Of a stretch of 64,000 nt of DNA, positions 44,299 to 53,819 are shown one piece after another (within the stretch, counting starts at the first letter, position 1; each line of letters begins with the position of its first letter). The stretch comes from Solwaraspora sp. WMMD1047. Its GTDB lineage: Bacteria > Actinomycetota > Actinomycetes > Mycobacteriales > Micromonosporaceae. The stretch lies in contig NZ_JARUBL010000001.1 in the NCBI RefSeq assembly GCF_029626155.1, forward strand, positions 3,038,001 through 3,102,000. The letters are read 5' to 3'. The translations under genes and the position numbers were made by a program. The notes beneath the pieces are model-generated. The model was not told the DNA's origin and ran no database searches. It worked only from the letters and a program-made list of their open reading frames with translations.

Positions 44299-45125
44299 AG
44301 CCAACCCGGCGACTGTCACGGCGACGCGTCCTCCCTGCCGCGCTGGGCGCAGCCGGGATCATGGCGGCCATGCTGGTGATCGCGGGATGCACCACTCCGC
44401 CCGGAGGAGACGACCCACGCGGGCAACCGAGCCCCACCGCGATGTCAACCGAGCCGGTGTTGAGCGATGACATCGCCGAGGGAGTCGCGGTCGAGGAGCG
44501 CGGCTTCGCGACCTTTCCGGTGCCGGACGGCGACGCCACGAGGCGCATCGTCGGTGCTGCGGCGGTGTTCCGGAACGTGACGGACCAACCGATGAGGATC
44601 CACGTGCGCTACCGCTTCGTGGATGAGACCGGGCGGGGATGGCGGTCGACCGAGCAGCGCGACTGGTCGGCGATCCTCGCCGCGGGCTGGGCGTATCTGC
44701 CAGCGGGCGATGCGGTCGAGCTGGGCGACATCCGCCAGGTCGACGCGGACGAGGCTGAGCGCGTCGCGCGAATCGTGCTGTACGTGGTCGGGGAGCCGAC
44801 GGCGCCGTCCGTGCTGCTGCCCGCGCGGGTCGACGAGTTGAAGCTGCGACAGGACGGGAACGACAAGTGGGACTTCGTGTCGTTCACGGTGGACAACCCC
44901 GGTTCCGAGTTCGAGGAACCCAACTACGGCATGGTGTTTCGGTCCGCCGAGGGCAACCTGGTCGGGGGATGGTTCGTCGACCGCGCCAACTGGGCCGACC
45001 TCGAAGCCGCGCTACCCGAGAGCGAAACCGATCGGTACCCACCGGCCGCGAGCCGGCACACCCTGCCGGCCTGGCTTCCTCCTGATGCCCGGCCGACCGA
45101 CGTGACGATGTATGTGTGGCCTTGA
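44295..45125 (+). CDS. Hypothetical lipoprotein (twin-Arg-like start, YcfL-like domain)
   Basis: 276 residues from TTG 44295, preceded by AAGGACAGGG. The basic start KPTRRLSRRRVLPAALG leads into a hydrophobic core and a lipobox ending at Cys (MLVIAGC). The mature part has a beta-sandwich look (AAAVFRNVTDQPMRIHVRYRF ... SVLLPARVDELKLRQ, given in pieces). The function is unknown. The RR pair may mark a Tat signal. It is coupled to the frameshifted gene upstream. Confidence 0.68.
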   Translation: MKPTRRLSRRRVLPAALGAAGIMAAMLVIAGCTTPPGGDDPRGQPSPTAMSTEPVLSDDIAEGVAVEERGFATFPVPDGDATRRIVGAAAVFRNVTDQPMRIHVRYRFVDETGRGWRSTEQRDWSAILAAGWAYLPAGDAVELGDIRQVDADEAERVARIVLYVVGEPTAPSVLLPARVDELKLRQDGNDKWDFVSFTVDNPGSEFEEPNYGMVFRSAEGNLVGGWFVDRANWADLEAALPESETDRYPPAASRHTLPAWLPPDARPTDVTMYVWP

Positions 45126-45207
45126 CAGACGGGGGACGGTGCCGCCGACACCGCCTCGCCCGTCCGTTCAGGTGCCCTGGCTTCGTGGTTCCAGACCGAG
45201 CAGATGC

Positions 45208-45672
45208 CTACAGGCTGCACCAGCAGTAGAGGTGGTCACCTGCGTGGCGGGCCCGCTTGGCGAGGCCGGCGATCAGCTCGATGATCCCGCGAACCTCGCT
45301 CTTGGGCGGTGGGCCGGAGCTGGACAGCTCTTCGATCTGGCCCCACTGGGTCGACAGCTCCGGCAGTCTGCTGTCGTCGATCGAGGCGAGGGTGTCCCGG
45401 GTGGCGTCGTCGAGGCTGAGCAGCCACGGACCTTCCCCGTCGTCGCCGCTCCAGATGAGATTGTTGCCGACGAGGCCGGCGTGCCAGGGAACACCGCGGG
45501 CCAAGGCCACGAGCTGACCGAGAATGACCGTGAAATCGAGACCCTTGAGATCGACGACGTCGATGTCCCCGCCGTTGTCGGCCAAGGCGGACGGGCCGCC
45601 GACGAGATCGTCCATGAGGGCGATCGCCGCGCCGTCATCCGCAGCCCTGAAGTAGTCATAGAGAACTCCCAT
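45208..45672 (-). CDS. Hypothetical protein, 154 residues
   Basis: It starts MGVLYDYFRAADD and ends YCWCSL, both features of a conserved actinomycete family of unknown function. Inside are VDLKGLDFTVILGQLVALARGVPW and a short Ser-rich stretch. There is no signal peptide or membrane segment. Start chosen at ATG 45672; an upstream GTG is possible. The following gene on the same strand is 50 bases away. Confidence 0.6.
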   Translation of the reverse strand: MGVLYDYFRAADDGAAIALMDDLVGGPSALADNGGDIDVVDLKGLDFTVILGQLVALARGVPWHAGLVGNNLIWSGDDGEGPWLLSLDDATRDTLASIDDSRLPELSTQWGQIEELSSSGPPPKSEVRGIIELIAGLAKRARHAGDHLYCWCSL

Positions 45673-45721
45673 GCCGGTCACCCCATCACAGGGGTGCGAC
45701 AACGTGGTTCGTTGACGTGGG

Positions 45722-46162
45722 TCAGCGCCGGTAGGCGGGAGGGAAGGCGGTGAGGGCGGCCCGCAGGTCGGCCGAGGGTCCGCCGTCGACCGGCGTGCCG
45801 GCCGTCAACAACCGCTGGGTGCCGCGCCAGACCGCGACCGCGTAGTCGGCCTCGGAGGTCTGACACAGCGGCCTGCCGGCGGGGGTGCTCAACCGCAGAC
45901 CGCCACGGCGGGTACGGCGGATGGCGAAACCCCAGCCGCTGGCGGCGCCGGTGAACACGTAGCTGGCGTCCGGATGCGCCAACAGGGTCACGACGCCGTC
46001 GAGGAGGTCCGTGGCGGCCGGGTACACCATCAGCAACCCTCGGGAGCCGAGCTGGCGGGAACTGTGCACCCCACCGTCCCAGCGCAGGGTGACGTGCCCC
46101 AGCTCGAACCCGGTCACCTGCTCCGGCTGATCCACGGGGGCATCGAACTCCACGACGATCAC
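45722..46162 (-). CDS. Hypothetical protein, about 146 residues
   Basis: GTG 46162 is the likely start (MIVVEFDAPVDQPEQVTGF); the frame stays open to 46264 but would then overlap the divergent methyltransferase start. The product is soluble, rich in beta strands, with WDGGVHSSRQLGSRGLLM and a Pro/Ala-rich end. No family was recognised. Confidence 0.5.
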   Translation of the reverse strand: MIVVEFDAPVDQPEQVTGFELGHVTLRWDGGVHSSRQLGSRGLLMVYPAATDLLDGVVTLLAHPDASYVFTGAASGWGFAIRRTRRGGLRLSTPAGRPLCQTSEADYAVAVWRGTQRLLTAGTPVDGGPSADLRAALTAFPPAYRR

Positions 46163-46250
46163 GCCATCATGGTCACATGCCGGGTCGACGGACTCGGCCT
46201 TCGTCGAGGGCTGAGCGCGTACCCAGAACGAACCGGAAGAGGGTGGCGGC

Positions 46251-47006
46251 ATGTTGTACGACACGATCGGGGCGACCTACACCGTGACGCGGCGGACCGA
46301 GCCGAGGATCGCGGCGCGGATCTGGGCGGCGCTCGGTGACGCGCGGACGGTGTTGAACGTCGGGGCCGGCACCGGGTCCTACGAGCCGGCCGACCGGGAC
46401 GTTGTGGCGGTGGAGCCGTCGGCGTTGATGCGGGCGCAGCGTCCGGCGGGGGCGGCGCGGTGCGTCGCCGCCACCGCGGAACGCCTGCCGTTCGCGGACC
46501 GGTCGTTCGACGCGGCGATGGCGGTCTCCACCCTGCACCACTGGCCGGACCCGGTCGCCGGGCTGCGCGAGCTGCGGCGGGTGGCCCGGCGGGTGGTGGT
46601 GCTCACGCACGACTCCAGCGCCGCCGGGTGGCACCGGCGGTTCTGGCTGACCCGCGACTACCTGCCCGAGGTCGCCGGGCTGCTGCTCGCCGGTCGGCCG
46701 TCGCTGACCGAGCTGGCCGGGGCGATCGGGGCCCGGGTGGAGCAGGTGCCGATCCCGTGGGACTGCGCCGACGGGCTCTTCGAGGCGTACTGGCGCCGGC
46801 CCGAGGCGTACCTTGACGATCAGGTACGCCAGGGCGTGTCGGTGTGGGCCAAGGTCGGGCCGGCGGTCGAGCGGCGGGCGGTGGGCCGGCTCCGGGACGA
46901 CCTCGCCTCGGGCCGCTGGGCCGACCGCAACCGCGACCTGGTCGACCTCGACGCGGCCGAGCTCGGCCTGCGCCTGCTCGTGGCAGGTCCACCCGACGGA
47001 CGGTAA
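46251..47006 (+). CDS. Class I SAM-dependent methyltransferase
   Basis: 251 residues. Motif I is VLNVGAGTGSYEP (about residue 35), the acidic ribose contact is VVAVEPS, and post-motif features are FADRSFDAAMAVSTLHHW and LRELRRVARRVVVLTHD. It is of the UbiE/Methyltransf_11 type. The substrate is not predictable. It diverges from the hypothetical gene to its left. Confidence 0.85.
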   Translation: MLYDTIGATYTVTRRTEPRIAARIWAALGDARTVLNVGAGTGSYEPADRDVVAVEPSALMRAQRPAGAARCVAATAERLPFADRSFDAAMAVSTLHHWPDPVAGLRELRRVARRVVVLTHDSSAAGWHRRFWLTRDYLPEVAGLLLAGRPSLTELAGAIGARVEQVPIPWDCADGLFEAYWRRPEAYLDDQVRQGVSVWAKVGPAVERRAVGRLRDDLASGRWADRNRDLVDLDAAELGLRLLVAGPPDGR

Positions 47007-47130
47007 CAACCGGCCCGCTCAGGTCGGGACCTTGGTCCCGGGTCTCTCGGGTGTTCCGCCCCGGGTGCCGGCGCCGCCTCGCGGGAGAAGCTGATCCCGT
47101 CAAAGAGAGCAGCGAGTCGCGGAGGCGGCA

Positions 47131-47724
47131 ATGACCACCAAGCAGATCACCAAGCGTTCCATCGAACGGCCCCTGGAGCAGGCTGAACTGCCGGGCGCCA
47201 TGCTGACCACCACCGCCGCCCGGATCATGGCCGTGCTGCGGATCTCCACCGGGTTCGTCTTCCTGTGGGCGTTCCTCGACAAGACCTTCGGGTTCGGGTT
47301 CGCCACCCCGGCCGAGCGGGCCTGGGTCAACGGCGGCTCGCCGACCAAGGGCTTCCTCTCCTCGGTCGAGGTCGGCCCGCTGCAGGGCTTCTTCCACTCG
47401 ATCGCCGGCACCTGGTGGGCCAACACCCTGTTCATGGTCGGCCTGGCCGCCATCGGCGTCGCCCTGATCGCCGGGGTCGGCCTGCGGATCGCCGCCGGCT
47501 CGGGTGCGCTGATGATGGTCTTCATGTGGCTGGCCGAGTTCCCACTCGACCGCTTCACCGCCAGCGGCGAGCCCGCCGGCTCGACCAACCCGCTCATCGA
47601 CTACCACATCGTGTACGCGATCGTCCTGGTCGCCCTCGCCGCCGCGTACGCCGGCCACACCTGGGGCCTCGGCCGCCTCTGGGCCAAGCTCCCCTTCGTC
47701 CAGAAGAACCGCTGGCTGATCTGA
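47131..47724 (+). CDS. DoxX/DoxD-like membrane protein
   Basis: 197 residues. Four membrane helices start near residues 35, 90, 125 and 155, with FLWAFLDKTFGFGF and WLAEFPLDRF typical of the thiosulfate:quinone oxidoreductase large-subunit-like (DoxD) group common in Micromonosporaceae. Enzyme activity has not been shown for these actinobacterial members. Single gene. Confidence 0.78.
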   Translation: MTTKQITKRSIERPLEQAELPGAMLTTTAARIMAVLRISTGFVFLWAFLDKTFGFGFATPAERAWVNGGSPTKGFLSSVEVGPLQGFFHSIAGTWWANTLFMVGLAAIGVALIAGVGLRIAAGSGALMMVFMWLAEFPLDRFTASGEPAGSTNPLIDYHIVYAIVLVALAAAYAGHTWGLGRLWAKLPFVQKNRWLI

Positions 47725-47873
47725 ACCGCCCTGCCCCCGATCCCGGTGTGCCCGGACCGCCTCCCCCGCGGTCCGGGCACACCGGCGTCGGCCCACGGGT
47801 CACCCGCATCGCCGCCATCGCGGCGAGAGCCCTACGCTACGTCGCGACGCCGCCATCCGAGGAGCCGCTGGCC

Positions 47874-48323
47874 GTGCGAAAAGGAACCTTCCGGTACGAC
47901 ATCAGGGCGCGCTGCGAGATCGGGGACGCGGTCGCGCTGCTGGCCGACATACCGAGGCTGACCTCCCGGCACCCGCTCGCCATCCGGGTCGCCGAACTCG
48001 AACCCGGACCCGGCACCATCCGCAGCGTGGCCGTCACCTCCCGGCTGCGGCTCGGTCCGCTGGGATTCCTCATCACCTACCGGGCCGACGTCGTCAAGGT
48101 CACGGCCGACGAGGTGGTCACGGTCGCCCGCCAGAAGCCGGCGACCACCCTCACCAATCACGCCCGGTTCCGCTCCGAGGGTGACGGGACGACCCACATC
48201 GACGTACGGATCGACTACGAGTCGCCCACGCTGCTGTTTCCGTACGGGTTCGGCAAGGCCCGGCAGGTCCACCGTGAACTCGCCCACGGCATCAAGGAAA
48301 TCCTCGAACAACCGGCGGCATAG
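47874..48323 (+). CDS. SRPBCC-like (polyketide cyclase/START-type) protein
   Basis: 149 residues from GTG 47874, preceded by GAGGAG. The pattern GTFRYDIRARCEIGDAVALLAD and TSRLRLGPLGFLITYRADV, ending in a long helix (GKARQVHRELAHGIKEILEQ), fits the ligand-binding SRPBCC helix-grip fold. The ligand and role are unknown. Confidence 0.6.
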   Translation: MRKGTFRYDIRARCEIGDAVALLADIPRLTSRHPLAIRVAELEPGPGTIRSVAVTSRLRLGPLGFLITYRADVVKVTADEVVTVARQKPATTLTNHARFRSEGDGTTHIDVRIDYESPTLLFPYGFGKARQVHRELAHGIKEILEQPAA

Positions 48324-48418
48324 CAGGGTGGATTGCCACCCCGGCCCCCGGCGGCGCGGGCGTTGCGTTCCGGGCGGCGGCGATCACCACGCCACCGCCC
48401 GGGACGCTCACCCGGCCA

Positions 48419-48865
48419 TCAGGCCGAGCATCCCCAGCGCTCCTGGGCCTTGATGATGATCGGGACACGCTGCGTCTCGACCCCGTCGGAGGCCGTCAGG
48501 TACCACCGGTACTCGCCGTAGTCGAGCGCCGGCAGGGTCAGCGCGAAGAGCCAGAGCGGGCTCGTGCCGCTGCTCGACCCGGGCGGAAGCGGCGGGTACG
48601 ACAGGGTGCTGGTGCCCGCCGGCAACTCCTCGGCGCCGACCTGCATCGGCGTCGACCACTCTCCCTCGATGCTGAACCAGAAGTAGGTGAAGAGGGGGGA
48701 GTTCGCCTCGATGCAGGCGCGCTGCCCGAAGTCCACCAACTCCCAGGTCGGAGCCGGGGTGGTGGGGCCGACCGCGGCGGCCGGTGAGCTGATTGTCAGC
48801 GCCAGCGCGACCGCGCTGACCAGGCCGAGGGCCATTCGGAGGATACGAGGGGTCGATCGCGACAT
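48419..48865 (-). CDS. Secreted protein, copy 1 of a tandem pair
   Basis: 148 residues with AAGGAGG before the ATG at 48865. The signal peptide is MSRSTPRILRMALGLVSAVA onward, ending near SPAAA. The mature domain of about 115 residues is Trp/Pro-rich with two Cys, and carries FTYFWFSIEGEWSTP and the end RWGCSA. No family was recognised. The adjacent gene (49008-49466) is a duplicate with an almost identical signal peptide and upstream region. Confidence 0.7.
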   Translation of the reverse strand: MSRSTPRILRMALGLVSAVALALTISSPAAAVGPTTPAPTWELVDFGQRACIEANSPLFTYFWFSIEGEWSTPMQVGAEELPAGTSTLSYPPLPPGSSSGTSPLWLFALTLPALDYGEYRWYLTASDGVETQRVPIIIKAQERWGCSA

Positions 48866-49007
48866 TGGGCCTCCTTGGTAGATCGGTGGGTAAGGTGACG
48901 GGAACTCAGCAGCTCCCACGCTCTGCGAAGTGATCCGGGCTGAGCTGGCTCAGCACGGTCGATTGCCGACCCGCCCCCGGTAGCGCACGGCAACGGGTCC
49001 CGGGCGG

Positions 49008-49466
49008 CTACCAGACCGGGCACCCCCAGCGCTCCTGCGCCCTGATGGTGATCGGGACCCGCTGCGTCACCACCCCGTCCGAGGCGGTCATGTACCACAC
49101 GTGATCGCCGAAATCGAGCGCCGGCAGGTTCATCGTGACCAGGGTGAGCGGGCTCCCGCCCTCGCTCGACCCGGGCGGGATCGGCGGGTGCGGCAGGCTG
49201 AGGGTGGTCGTGCCGGGCGGCAGATCCTCGGCACCGACCTCGAGCGGGGTCGACCACGTCCCCCGCACGCTGAACCAGAAGTAGGTGAACTGGGGCTGGT
49301 TGGCGGCCAGGCAGGCGCGCTGCGGGAAGTCGATCAATTCCCAGGTCGGAGCGGGTGTGGCAGGGCCGGCGGTGGCGGCGGCCGGCGGGCTGATTGTCAG
49401 CGCCAGCGCGACCGCGCTGACCAGGCCGAGGGCCATTCGGAGGATACGAGGGGTCGATCGCGACAT
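49008..49466 (-). CDS. Secreted protein, copy 2 of a tandem pair
   Basis: 152 residues. The first 26 residues are identical to copy 1, whereas the mature part has diverged at many positions (WELIDFPQRACLAANQPQF against WELVDFGQRACIEANSPLF). Two conserved Cys suggest an extracellular disulphide. The function is unknown. The ribosome-site region differs slightly (CTCCCC against CTCCTT on the + strand), so expression may differ. Confidence 0.7.
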   Translation of the reverse strand: MSRSTPRILRMALGLVSAVALALTISPPAAATAGPATPAPTWELIDFPQRACLAANQPQFTYFWFSVRGTWSTPLEVGAEDLPPGTTTLSLPHPPIPPGSSEGGSPLTLVTMNLPALDFGDHVWYMTASDGVVTQRVPITIRAQERWGCPVW

Positions 49467-49596
49467 TGGGCCTCCCCAGTGGATCGGTGGGTGAGCGGCT
49501 GTCGGTTGCGGCGGCCGTCGCCTACCGCGCCGCTTGCTGAGGAAGTCTGACGAAGAAATGTCAGAGGAAACTCAGTAGCGTCCGCAATCGTCCGGA

Positions 49597-50295
49597 TCAG
49601 CGCCCCGGTGGGAGGTCGTCGGCGCCCACCCGGGCGGCGACCCAGCCCAGCTCCAGCGGCCAGTCCGCGACCGGCCCGGGGCGTCCGCCCTCGACAGCCA
49701 GCGCCGCTCCACGCCGTACCCCGCCCTTCCAGCCGCGATGGCGATGCACGTACCGTGCCACGAAGCCCGGCACGAGGTCCGTACGCCCGACGCTGGCCAG
49801 CCATTCCACGATCGCGGCCGGCGACGCGGTCCAGTCGGCCGCCCGCGATCCGGTCACCCGGTCGGGATCGGTGGCCTCCTCGAACCACGGCAGCGCGTAT
49901 TGCCGGATCAGCGCCAGCCAGGCCGTCAACTGGCCCGGTCGGGCGGACGGGCTGCGCAGATCCAGCTCGCCCCGGGCGTGGTTGTCACCGCAGGCGTAGC
50001 CGAGATAGTGCCCGCAGATGTGGTCGTCGTCGCGGGTGACCCGGTCCGGGTTGGCCCGGCGCCAGCGACGCAGCGCCGGGTCGGACAGGGCGAGCGTGGT
50101 GAGCACCCGGATCGGGCCGCCCGACCGGTTGCGCGAACTCGGCTCCAGGATGATCTCCTGCCGGAGGGTCCCGACGCTGCGACGCAGGGTGAGCTGCCGC
50201 GGCAACCACTCGAAGCCCGCGTCGCGCAGGTGTTCGCCGGCCCACTCGCCGGCCGCGCGGACCACGTCCCGGGGGGTCGCCGAATCCGATGTCAC
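49597..50295 (-). CDS. Hypothetical protein, 232 residues
   Basis: GTG 50295 is preceded by GAGGGAAGGG. The product has RQLTLRRSVGTLRQEIILEPSS near the start and CGHYLGYACGDNHARGELDL in the middle, is rich in Trp and Arg, and has no signal or membrane segment. No family was recognised. It diverges from the DUF1905 gene with only about 31 bases between starts. Confidence 0.6.
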   Translation of the reverse strand: MTSDSATPRDVVRAAGEWAGEHLRDAGFEWLPRQLTLRRSVGTLRQEIILEPSSRNRSGGPIRVLTTLALSDPALRRWRRANPDRVTRDDDHICGHYLGYACGDNHARGELDLRSPSARPGQLTAWLALIRQYALPWFEEATDPDRVTGSRAADWTASPAAIVEWLASVGRTDLVPGFVARYVHRHRGWKGGVRRGAALAVEGGRPGPVADWPLELGWVAARVGADDLPPGR

Positions 50296-50326
50296 GTCGT
50301 CCCTTCCCTCGTGGCACCCTGACCAG

Positions 50327-50635
50327 GTGATCGTCACCTTCGACGCCGAACTGTGGCTCTGGTCCGCCCGCCGCGACGAGAGCTGGACCTTCGTCACCCT
50401 GCCGGCCGACGCGTCCGAGGAGATCCGCGAGCAGGCCGCCGCCCGCGGCCCGCGCCGCGGATTCGGCTCCGTCCGGGTGCGGGCCACCATCGGCGCCACC
50501 TCCTGGTCAACGTCGATCTTCCCCGACAGCGCCCAGGGTAGCTACGTCCTGCCGGTCAAACGCGCCGTCCGCAACGCCGAAGCCCTCGAAGCCGGCGACC
50601 CGACCACCGTCACCGTCGAACTGGCCGACCCCTGA
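50327..50635 (+). CDS. DUF1905 protein
   Basis: 102 residues from GTG 50327. The family pattern is visible: TFDAELWLWSARRDESWTFV, RGFGSVRVRATIG, SWSTSIFP and YVLPVKRAVRNAE. It is a small beta-barrel protein of unknown function. Confidence 0.85.
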   Translation: MIVTFDAELWLWSARRDESWTFVTLPADASEEIREQAAARGPRRGFGSVRVRATIGATSWSTSIFPDSAQGSYVLPVKRAVRNAEALEAGDPTTVTVELADP

Positions 50636-50728
50636 GCCGGTACGGGGGCCGGCTACCCCGACAGGGGTAACCAGAGCGACCCCGCTGGAGGGACGCCGGC
50701 CGACCGGCCCCGCCGTAGCGTGCCGGCC

Positions 50729-52723
50729 ATGGCGCAACGATCGGTCTTCACCCGAGCAGTCCTCACCCGGGCCCGGGTGGCCGCCCTGGTCGCGATCGGG
50801 CTGACGGCGCTGGGCCTCGGGTATCTCAGCCTGCCCGACGGCACCGGCCCGACCGTGCCCGACGGCGCCCGGGCCGGAGATCTCACCATGACGGGCTGCA
50901 CCTACGACACCGAGGCGGGCAGCCTCGACGCGGAGTGCGGCACCCTGGTGGTCCCGGAGAACCGGCGGGACCCCGGATCCGACCTGATCGCGCTGCCGGT
51001 CATCCGGATCCGAGCCACCGGCGCGGAACCGGCCGAGCCGATCTTCCGACTGGAGGGCGGCCCCGGCGAGACGAACATGAGGTTCGCGGAGGCGAGCCGC
51101 CTGGTCGACCGCCACGATGTGGTCCTGGTCGGCTACCGCGGCGTCGACGGTTCGACGGTGCTCGACTGCCCGGAGGTCGAGTCGGCGCTGCGGCGGTCGG
51201 CCGACCTCACCGGCGAGGAATCGACGCGCCGGTACGCGGAGGCGTTCGCCACCTGCGCCCGCCGGCTGGCCGGTGCGGGCATCGACCTCGACGGCTACTC
51301 GTTGCCGCAGCGGGTCGACGATCTCGAGGCGGCCCGGCAGGCCCTCGGCTACCAGCGGATCCACCTGCTTAGCGAGAGCGCGGGAACCCGGACCGCGATG
51401 ATCTACGCGTGGCGGTACCCGGACTCGATCCGCCGATCGGTGATGATCGCGGTCAACCCGCCGGGCCACTTCTGGTGGGATCCGGCGATCACCGACGACC
51501 AGCTCGACCACTATGCCGCGCTCTGCGCCCGCGACGACGGCTGCGCCGCCCGCACCGACGACCTCGCCGCCACCATGGCCGTCACCGCCGGTGATCCACC
51601 CGACCGCTGGCTGTTCCTGCCGATCAAGGCGGGCAACGTCCGGGCGGGAACCCTGTTCGGCCTGTTCCACACCACCGGGGCGGCGGCCCCGCTGAACGCG
51701 CCGACCATGTTCGACGCCTGGCTGGCCGCCGCCGGCGGCGACCCGAGCGGGCTCTGGGCCACCTCGCTGCTGACCAGCGTGATCTTCCCGGGCGCGTTCG
51801 TCTGGGGCGAGTTCGCCGCCTCCGGAATCATCGACGCCGGGGCCGTCGACGCCCACTACGCGGCCGGCGGCGACCCCGGCTCGGTTCTCGGCAACGCCGC
51901 CACCGACTTCCTGTGGGGCGGCGGCCGGCTCACCGGGGCGTGGCCGGCGAGCCCGGACTATGTGGACTACCGGCGGGTGCGGCCGACCGAGGTCGAGACC
52001 CTCCTGGTCGGTGGCACGGTCGACTTCTCGACCCCGCCACGGCTCGCCACCGACGAACTGCTGCCCGCGCTGCCGAACGGGCGGCAGGTCATCCTGGCCG
52101 AACTCGGGCACACCACCGACTTCTGGAGCTACCAGCCCGACGCCAGCACCCGGTTGCTGACCGCGTACCTCGAAAACGGCGCGGTGGACGACTCCCGCTA
52201 CCGGACCCGCCCGGTCGACTTCGACATCGAATCCGTCAGCCTCCCCACCATCGCGCGGATCCTGTTCGGCACCCTGGCCGGCCTCGGCCTGGCCGCCGTC
52301 GTGCTGCTCGGCGGGATGGCGCGGCGGGTACGCCGCCGGGGCCGGCTCGGAACGCGGGCCAGCGGCTGGCTGCGTTGCCTCGCCCCGGTGGTCGTCGGCC
52401 TGGGCGGCTGGTCAGTCGCGGTACTGATCGGCTCCGGCAGGTGGCCAGGACTGTTCGTCGGCGGCCGGTGGCTGGTGGTGCTCTCCGTCGGCATCGCCGC
52501 CGGGCTCGCCACCTTCGTGGCCTGGGTCCACCGGGACGCCAGTCGCGGGACCCGGTGGGCCGGCCTGGCGGCGGCACTGGCCGGTTCGCTGCTCGGCGGC
52601 TGGTTCGGGTTCCACGCCGTCGAGGACGTCGCCGCCCTGGCGACCACGATCGTCGGCGCGACCGCCACCGCCAACCTCGCGTTGCTCCTCATCGACCTGC
52701 GCCGGGACGTTGTGGTGAGGTAG
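50729..52723 (+). CDS. Membrane-anchored alpha/beta hydrolase (proline iminopeptidase-like)
   Basis: 664 residues from the ATG at 50729. One N-terminal membrane helix (about 15-35) leads to an extracytoplasmic hydrolase domain: the nucleophile elbow LLSESAGTRTAM (Ser in place of the first Gly), the acid in VDFSTPP and the His in LGHTTDF. From about residue 510 four or five further membrane helices follow. This fusion of peptidase-like domain and polytopic tail is unusual. A two-component system follows within 5 bases, so the three genes may form one envelope-response unit. Confidence 0.78.
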   Translation: MAQRSVFTRAVLTRARVAALVAIGLTALGLGYLSLPDGTGPTVPDGARAGDLTMTGCTYDTEAGSLDAECGTLVVPENRRDPGSDLIALPVIRIRATGAEPAEPIFRLEGGPGETNMRFAEASRLVDRHDVVLVGYRGVDGSTVLDCPEVESALRRSADLTGEESTRRYAEAFATCARRLAGAGIDLDGYSLPQRVDDLEAARQALGYQRIHLLSESAGTRTAMIYAWRYPDSIRRSVMIAVNPPGHFWWDPAITDDQLDHYAALCARDDGCAARTDDLAATMAVTAGDPPDRWLFLPIKAGNVRAGTLFGLFHTTGAAAPLNAPTMFDAWLAAAGGDPSGLWATSLLTSVIFPGAFVWGEFAASGIIDAGAVDAHYAAGGDPGSVLGNAATDFLWGGGRLTGAWPASPDYVDYRRVRPTEVETLLVGGTVDFSTPPRLATDELLPALPNGRQVILAELGHTTDFWSYQPDASTRLLTAYLENGAVDDSRYRTRPVDFDIESVSLPTIARILFGTLAGLGLAAVVLLGGMARRVRRRGRLGTRASGWLRCLAPVVVGLGGWSVAVLIGSGRWPGLFVGGRWLVVLSVGIAAGLATFVAWVHRDASRGTRWAGLAAALAGSLLGGWFGFHAVEDVAALATTIVGATATANLALLLIDLRRDVVVR

Positions 52724-52727
52724 CCGG

Positions 52728-53819
52728 GTGGCCGTTTCCCTGCCGCGGGTGCCGGCGGTCGACCTCGCGCTGGCCGGCGTCGCGTTGACGGCGCTTGTCG
52801 GGCAACGGATCGCCGTGGCGCCGGCCCTCGGCGGGAAGCTGCCCGTCGCGTTGGCACTCTCCGTGGTGATCGCCGGATCCCTCGCCGTGCGGCGCCGGGT
52901 CCCACTGGCCGGATACCTGTCGGGGTCGGTGGCGCTGTCGGCCGAGGCGCTGTGGGTGCAGGCCGACCCGGTGGCGCCCTACGTGAACCTGATCGGGCTC
53001 TACTCCCTGGGCCTGTACGGCACCGGGCGGCGGGCACTGTGGGGGCCGGTGCTCGTCCTGCCGGCGGTGCTGGCGTACTTCAGTAACGTGCCGGCACCCT
53101 GGTCGGCGCCGGCCGGGGTGGTGTTCGTGTGGCTGCTGGCGTGGGGGGCCGGCTACGGCAGTGCTCGGCGGCGGGAGCGGCAGGCGGCGGCGCGGCGACG
53201 GCTGCGCCGGGCGGCGGTCGCCAGCGAGCGGACCCGGATCGCCCGGGAGCTGCACGACCTGGTCGGTCACACGGTCAACGTCATGCTGGTGCGGGTCGGC
53301 GCGGCCCGGGTGGTCCTGGACCGCGCGCCGGAGCAGGCCCGGGACATACTGCGGGGCGTGGAGCAGACCGGCCGGGAGGCCCTCGACGAGCTGGACCTGA
53401 TGCTCGGCACCCTCCGCGACGGTGACGAGACGGCACCCGCCCCGCCCGGCCTCGCCGAGCTGCCGCGCCTCGCCCAGCGGATGACCCGGGCGGGCATGAC
53501 GGTGTCGCTGCGGGTCGACCCGGCCGGCCCGCCGCTGCCGGGCAGCCTCGACCTGTCGGCGTACCGGATCGTGCAGGAAGCCCTCACCAACGCGCTGCGG
53601 CACGGGCAGGCGGGCGCCGCCCGGGTCCGGGTCGGTCGCGACCCGCGACGCCTGGAACTGGAGATCTGCGACGACGGGCGGGGCCCGGAACCCGGCTACC
53701 AGCCCGGCCGCGGGCTGCTGGGGATCGCCGAGCGGGCCGCCCTCTTCGGCGGCCGGCTGGAACACGGCCCGGGTGCCACCGGTGGTTTCCGGGTCCGGGC
53801 GGTGCTTTTCCTGCCATGA
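52728..53819 (+). CDS. NarL-type sensor histidine kinase
   Basis: 363 residues from GTG 52728. Four or five membrane helices occupy residues 10-145. A HisKA_3 domain (RTRIARELHDLVGHTVNVML, phospho-acceptor His in ELHD) and a HATPase domain (VQEALTNALRHG, GRGLLGIAERA) follow. No large sensor domain is seen, which suits intramembrane sensing. It overlaps the response regulator by 4 bases. Confidence 0.9.
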   Translation: MAVSLPRVPAVDLALAGVALTALVGQRIAVAPALGGKLPVALALSVVIAGSLAVRRRVPLAGYLSGSVALSAEALWVQADPVAPYVNLIGLYSLGLYGTGRRALWGPVLVLPAVLAYFSNVPAPWSAPAGVVFVWLLAWGAGYGSARRRERQAAARRRLRRAAVASERTRIARELHDLVGHTVNVMLVRVGAARVVLDRAPEQARDILRGVEQTGREALDELDLMLGTLRDGDETAPAPPGLAELPRLAQRMTRAGMTVSLRVDPAGPPLPGSLDLSAYRIVQEALTNALRHGQAGAARVRVGRDPRRLELEICDDGRGPEPGYQPGRGLLGIAERAALFGGRLEHGPGATGGFRVRAVLFLP

